7,731 nt of DNA from positions 1 through 7,731 of the forward strand of contig CALDGT010000807.1 in assembly GCA_937942935.1 (NCBI GenBank), read 5' to 3'. Below the pieces are notes generated by a model. It was not told where the DNA came from. It worked only from the letters and a program-made list of their open reading frames with translations, and did no database searches. The number at the start of each line of letters is the position of its first letter. The first letter of the stretch is position 1. Positions 5,148 to 7,731 of the stretch are shown here, in pieces. The position numbers and the translations under genes are program-made. Source of the DNA: an uncultured Chloroflexota bacterium. Lineage in GTDB: Bacteria; Chloroflexota; Anaerolineae; Aggregatilineales; Phototrophicaceae.

Positions 5148-6662
5148 ATGAAACCGATTGCGCGTTTGATTGTCTCATTTGAACCATTTCTGTTGATAGG
5201 TGCATTATTATTTTTTTGGTTTCCGAGCAATTTCCCCGCCCCAACCGATAACGCGACAGGTATCATTACTGGCGAATGGTTGTGGGTTGTCACTGGCTTG
5301 TTGCCCATTTACATTGCTTATTGGGCGGTCAAAACCAATTTGTGGCGCACCTTGCCCCAAGTCGCAAAATGGGGTGTTGGAGGGATGGCTGTGATTGGTT
5401 ATGTGTTGATTTATATCCAACAGCCATTTTTGCCTGTGCCGAGTTATGCCATTGACCGCAATGATTGGGCTTGGTTGTTGCTAGTATTTGTGGCGTTGGT
5501 GTTTGTGCGCTGGATTGCCTATGGTCGGTTATGGTCGCTGACATGGGTAGAAGGATTTTATGGCGCGATAATATTGCTTTGCTTGGTCAATATCGCCACT
5601 GCGCCCGATGTGACAGGTTATATCATACGCGGAAAAAATTGGGCGGGATTAATCTTGATGATACGCCCTGTCTTGGGCATCTTTTTAATTGGTTATTTTA
5701 TTGAAATGGCGCGTCGTCAGGGGCGTTTGGATGGTGTTTTACAAATTGTATTGGTGTTATGTGCGCTGATTGCCCTCATCGGTTTGACGGCGACACAATG
5801 GACAGTGAAATCTGAAGTATTCACAGAAATCATTAAAGCCCTCAATGGCTTGCCGAGTAGTACCCCATTTTTTCGGCGAAATAGCATTAACCCAAACGAA
5901 ATTGGCGGGGTTTTGGCGTGGACTGTGCCATTTTGTGCTGTACTCATCCTCTATCCATGGCACAAAGATAAATGGGCGTGGCGTTTGGTGACGGGAGTGA
6001 TTTTTTTTGCAGGGGCGAGCGCATTGGTCTTGGGACAAAGCCGATTCGCCCTGATTGGTGTATTGGGTGCATTGATGCTCGCCTTTATTGCCTTATTACC
6101 AACACTCCGTTTGCGCCTTATTGCAATTGCTGTGATAGGGGTGGTGGGGATATTGCAATTAGGGGTGTTATTGAATGTATTTAATGATGATGCAGGTGAA
6201 ATTGGATTATCTGACCGCGATGAACGCACGACATCGCAACGATTTGCCTTGTGGAATAGCGCCATCGCCATCATTCAAGATTACCCTCTTACAGGCGTGG
6301 GATTGAATAATTTTCGCTTTACCCCTGTGCGTGAAGATTACCCGATTATTGGTCATCCACAACTTAGACCTCCTCATGCTCATAACGAACTTTTGCAAAT
6401 CGGGACAGATTTGGGGATTGGCGGCATGATTTCATTCATCGGATTTCATGTGGCATTGGCTTGGTATTTGTGGGTGACATATCGGCATGGGGTGCGCCCT
6501 AGCCAGATTGTTGCGGTGGCGGCGGGGGCTGGGATTTTGGCACATGGCGGATTTAGTATCGGCGATGCCATCCCCATTTGGGACAGATTTTATTTTATTT
6601 TTTGGATATTGGTCGGGATTGGCATGGCGAGTTATCACTTGCGCCATGCCAAGTCAGCTTAG
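5148..6662 (+). CDS. O-antigen ligase / polymerase-like membrane protein (Wzy_C domain)
   Basis: This 504-residue protein has about 13-14 predicted membrane helices spread from residue 7 to 497. The family signature (Wzy_C/WaaL) is clear: NPNEIGG (249-254 region), LGQSRFALIG (295-304), RFALWNSAIAIIQDYP (365-380), LTGVGLNNF (381-389), PPHAHNELLQIGTDLGIGG (408-426). The large outward loop, about 344-422, holds the conserved Arg (R365) and His (H410, H412) expected near the active site. Known members transfer lipid-linked glycans to lipid A core or to proteins, or polymerise repeat units, outside the cytoplasmic membrane. If the host lacks lipopolysaccharide, the acceptor must be something else. 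AAGGA lies 10 nt before the ATG. It is divergent from the BTAD operon with a shared -35 region, and its stop codon interlocks with that of the convergent transglutaminase gene. No glycosyltransferase neighbours are present. Ligase versus polymerase cannot be decided from sequence. Confidence 0.9.
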   Translation: MKPIARLIVSFEPFLLIGALLFFWFPSNFPAPTDNATGIITGEWLWVVTGLLPIYIAYWAVKTNLWRTLPQVAKWGVGGMAVIGYVLIYIQQPFLPVPSYAIDRNDWAWLLLVFVALVFVRWIAYGRLWSLTWVEGFYGAIILLCLVNIATAPDVTGYIIRGKNWAGLILMIRPVLGIFLIGYFIEMARRQGRLDGVLQIVLVLCALIALIGLTATQWTVKSEVFTEIIKALNGLPSSTPFFRRNSINPNEIGGVLAWTVPFCAVLILYPWHKDKWAWRLVTGVIFFAGASALVLGQSRFALIGVLGALMLAFIALLPTLRLRLIAIAVIGVVGILQLGVLLNVFNDDAGEIGLSDRDERTTSQRFALWNSAIAIIQDYPLTGVGLNNFRFTPVREDYPIIGHPQLRPPHAHNELLQIGTDLGIGGMISFIGFHVALAWYLWVTYRHGVRPSQIVAVAAGAGILAHGGFSIGDAIPIWDRFYFIFWILVGIGMASYHLRHAKSA

Positions 6663-7570
6663 CGAGCCATAACCATCTCTTGGGGTAATTGCACCGCGAT
6701 TGGCAATTGCTCAAATGGATAAGCAGGGCTAAATGATTGGATGACCGATGGCACGCGCAACCGTTCATCCGATTGAGTTAACGCCCATAATTCTGGCAAG
6801 GCATCGTTTCCTGCTAGTGTGAGTGATGCGACCTTATCCAAAAAGGTCGCATCGGCTTCATTTTTGATGCCGTCCAATGTACCCCATTCATCCCAACACA
6901 ACATCTCTTGTTTGTTCAATGCCGCCACATCTTGTAATAAGCGGGTTTGGATGAATGACCAACCTTTAACATCTTCTGGTCCATCGGGACCAAGACCAAA
7001 TAAATCGGGGTTCGCAAGCCCTTCACGGCACATCTGCCAAGCCCGCCCTGCAAGGATGAATTTATCTGTTGGCATATCTTGAACATCAAACGGAAAGACC
7101 CCGACAGGCATTTCGGGGTCTACTTGTATCCACCGATTCGCCGTTTCATCCCATACTTCGACAATCACATGATCCATATAATGGTCTGGGATGATATAAC
7201 TGGCAAAACCAGAGCGTGTTCTGGCAATTTTCCCTTTTTGGCGCAAAATTGAGGTGAATAACACCGAAAAATCACGACAACACCCCAACACCCGTTTATC
7301 TGGAGCGCGATTGATGCCGATAGGTTGGCTATCCATTTGGGTTAGGCGTGTCAGAATATCGTTCACATAACGGTTATCAATTTCTGGCATCCGTTCTGCG
7401 GGGGGATGAAACCCAAAAAATTGCTCATCTGCAAAATAATGATATACCCATCCTTGCGCCACTTTACAAAGACTTGCTATATCATTAGGTAACATATCAA
7501 ATTGTGAGCCAAATTGATGTGGATGTGTGATAAAACTGTGTGTGCCATAAAATTTGTGGAAGTCCGTCAT
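6659..7570 (-). CDS. transglutaminase-like cysteine protease-fold protein, cytoplasmic
   Basis: The 303-residue protein carries the transglutaminase-like core with its Cys-His-Asp triad: C98 in VLGCCRDFSVLFTSILRQKG (94-113), H134 in YMDHVIVEVWDE (131-142) and D151 in RWIQVDPEMP (146-155). Between them, KIARTRSGFASYI fits the usual 'Gly-x-x-ala-Arg-x-x-x-Gly' strand after the helix. There is no signal peptide or membrane segment, so it probably acts in the cytoplasm. Such proteins act as peptidases, amidases or cross-linkers; the substrate here is unknown. The C-terminal part (about 165-303) does not resemble a domain I know. AGGAGG lies 5 nt before the ATG, the strongest ribosome site in the window, predicting efficient translation. 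It is transcribed alone from the promoter at 7630-7600, whose spacer carries a MerR-type dyad, and it overlaps the ligase stop codon by 4 nt (TTAG, both stops read in opposite directions). Confidence 0.85.
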   Translation of the reverse strand: MTDFHKFYGTHSFITHPHQFGSQFDMLPNDIASLCKVAQGWVYHYFADEQFFGFHPPAERMPEIDNRYVNDILTRLTQMDSQPIGINRAPDKRVLGCCRDFSVLFTSILRQKGKIARTRSGFASYIIPDHYMDHVIVEVWDETANRWIQVDPEMPVGVFPFDVQDMPTDKFILAGRAWQMCREGLANPDLFGLGPDGPEDVKGWSFIQTRLLQDVAALNKQEMLCWDEWGTLDGIKNEADATFLDKVASLTLAGNDALPELWALTQSDERLRVPSVIQSFSPAYPFEQLPIAVQLPQEMVMAR

Positions 7571-7599
7571 GTGTGCCTCCTATATTTGACGATAATAAT

Positions 7600-7630
7600 A
7601 GTATAAACGTTCTAGCTACTGGAATGTCAA
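7600..7630 (-). promoter_or_regulatory. promoter of the transglutaminase-like gene, with elongated 19-nt spacer
   Basis: The minus strand has a perfect -35 box TTGACA (7630-7625) and a -10 box TATACT (7605-7600, five of six) separated by 19 nt. Two nucleotides more than optimal makes a promoter weak unless the DNA is distorted, which is how MerR-family activators work. Transcription would start near 7593, about 23 nt before the ATG. Confidence 0.6.
7607..7627. promoter_or_regulatory. dyad with MerR/CueR-like operator geometry inside the promoter spacer
   Basis: Read on the minus strand, the site is ACATTCC, 7 nt (AGTAGCT), AGAACGT. Seven of nine outer positions on each side are complementary (AC.TTC.AG against CT.GAA.GT). 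It begins inside the TTGACA -35 box and ends just before the -10 box. From memory, the CueR site at E. coli copA is ACCTTCC-N7-GGAAGGT, also starting inside its -35 box and with a 19-nt spacer, so size, arm pattern and placement agree. Identity of the regulator is inference; no MerR gene is in the window. Confidence 0.5.
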
Positions 7631-7662
7631 GAAGGCAATTTTGGAGATAACGATGCAAATTT

Positions 7663-7701
7663 CTCACAATTTTTTCACAATCAAATCAAATAAAGTTTAC
7701 A
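7663..7701 (+). promoter_or_regulatory. four 11-bp-phased direct repeats, PhoB/OmpR-type activator site candidate
   Basis: CTCACA (7663), TTCACA (7674), ATCAAA (7685) and TTTACA (7696) start exactly 11 bp apart. The first two share the 7-bp repeat TCACAAT. The third is degenerate and the fourth coincides with the -35 box of the rightward promoter. PhoB- and PhoP-type winged-helix response regulators bind tandem 11-bp repeats in this position. The A/T-rich background weakens the case. Confidence 0.4.
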
Positions 7702-7725
7702 AGTTGGTTATACTCTATCTATAAA
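7696..7725 (+). promoter_or_regulatory. rightward promoter for a gene beyond the window
   Basis: TTTACA (7696-7701) and TATAAA (7720-7725) each match five of six consensus positions and are 18 nt apart. Transcription would begin about 7732, at or just past the right edge, so the gene served is outside the window. Together with the promoter at 7630-7600 it makes this a divergent intergenic region. Confidence 0.45.
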
Positions 7726-7731
7726 TTTGTG

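Noticed and set aside
5099..6647. Numerous short minus-strand frames opposite the ligase gene
   Set aside because: They are shadows of a long gene with clear Wzy_C motifs; none carries a recognisable domain.
1..7731. Search for selenocysteine (in-frame TGA) in neighbours of selA
   Set aside because: All complete genes end with expected lengths for their families or with TAA/TAG stops, and none shows a conserved Cys motif interrupted by TGA.

Overview
The window is a compact stretch of bacterial chromosome with six genes and short intergenic gaps (the longest is about 170 bases). I see no insertion sequences, phage genes, CRISPR repeats or RNA genes. The combination of a BTAD-type regulator fused to a degenerate ATPase-like domain, several small uncharacterised four-helix membrane proteins, an O-antigen-ligase-like protein and a selenocysteine synthase suggests a Chloroflexota (Anaerolineae-like) genome. 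That is inference from gene style, not from a marker gene.

Layout from left to right: (1) an M24 metallopeptidase of the Xaa-Pro type on the minus strand, cut by the left edge (1-1104). (2) Divergent from it, a 150-residue four-helix membrane protein (1275-1727, plus), whose predicted start of transcription lies in a perfect 18-bp palindrome. (3) Convergent to that, a three-gene minus-strand operon transcribed from about 5040 down to 1818: a BTAD-domain regulator, a 159-residue membrane protein and selA. The genes are 2 nt apart and then overlap by 14 nt. (4) Divergent from the operon, a 504-residue O-antigen ligase/polymerase-like membrane protein (5148-6662, plus). Its promoter and the operon's promoter use the same 7 bp, TTGTCAA, as back-to-back -35 boxes. 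(5) Convergent to the ligase, with interlocked stop codons, a cytoplasmic transglutaminase-fold protein (6659-7570, minus). (6) A final intergenic region (7571-7731) with two divergent promoters that look controlled by different regulator classes.

The gene content is mostly conserved, and the regulatory DNA is the unusual part. The transglutaminase promoter has a 19-nt spacer filled by a dyad with the geometry of CueR/MerR-type operators. The promoter at the right edge carries four 11-bp-phased direct repeats ending on its -35 box, the layout used by PhoB/OmpR-family activators. The four-helix gene has a TetR-like palindrome at its start site. A second, 12-bp palindrome lies in the leader of the BTAD gene. 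No regulator other than the BTAD protein is encoded here, so the proteins binding these sites must be elsewhere.

The operon is the best candidate for an undescribed unit. It ties selenocysteine synthesis (SelA) to a BTAD regulator lacking a recognisable P-loop and to an unknown membrane protein, with no selB beside selA. It may sit opposite a glycan ligase under shared promoter control.
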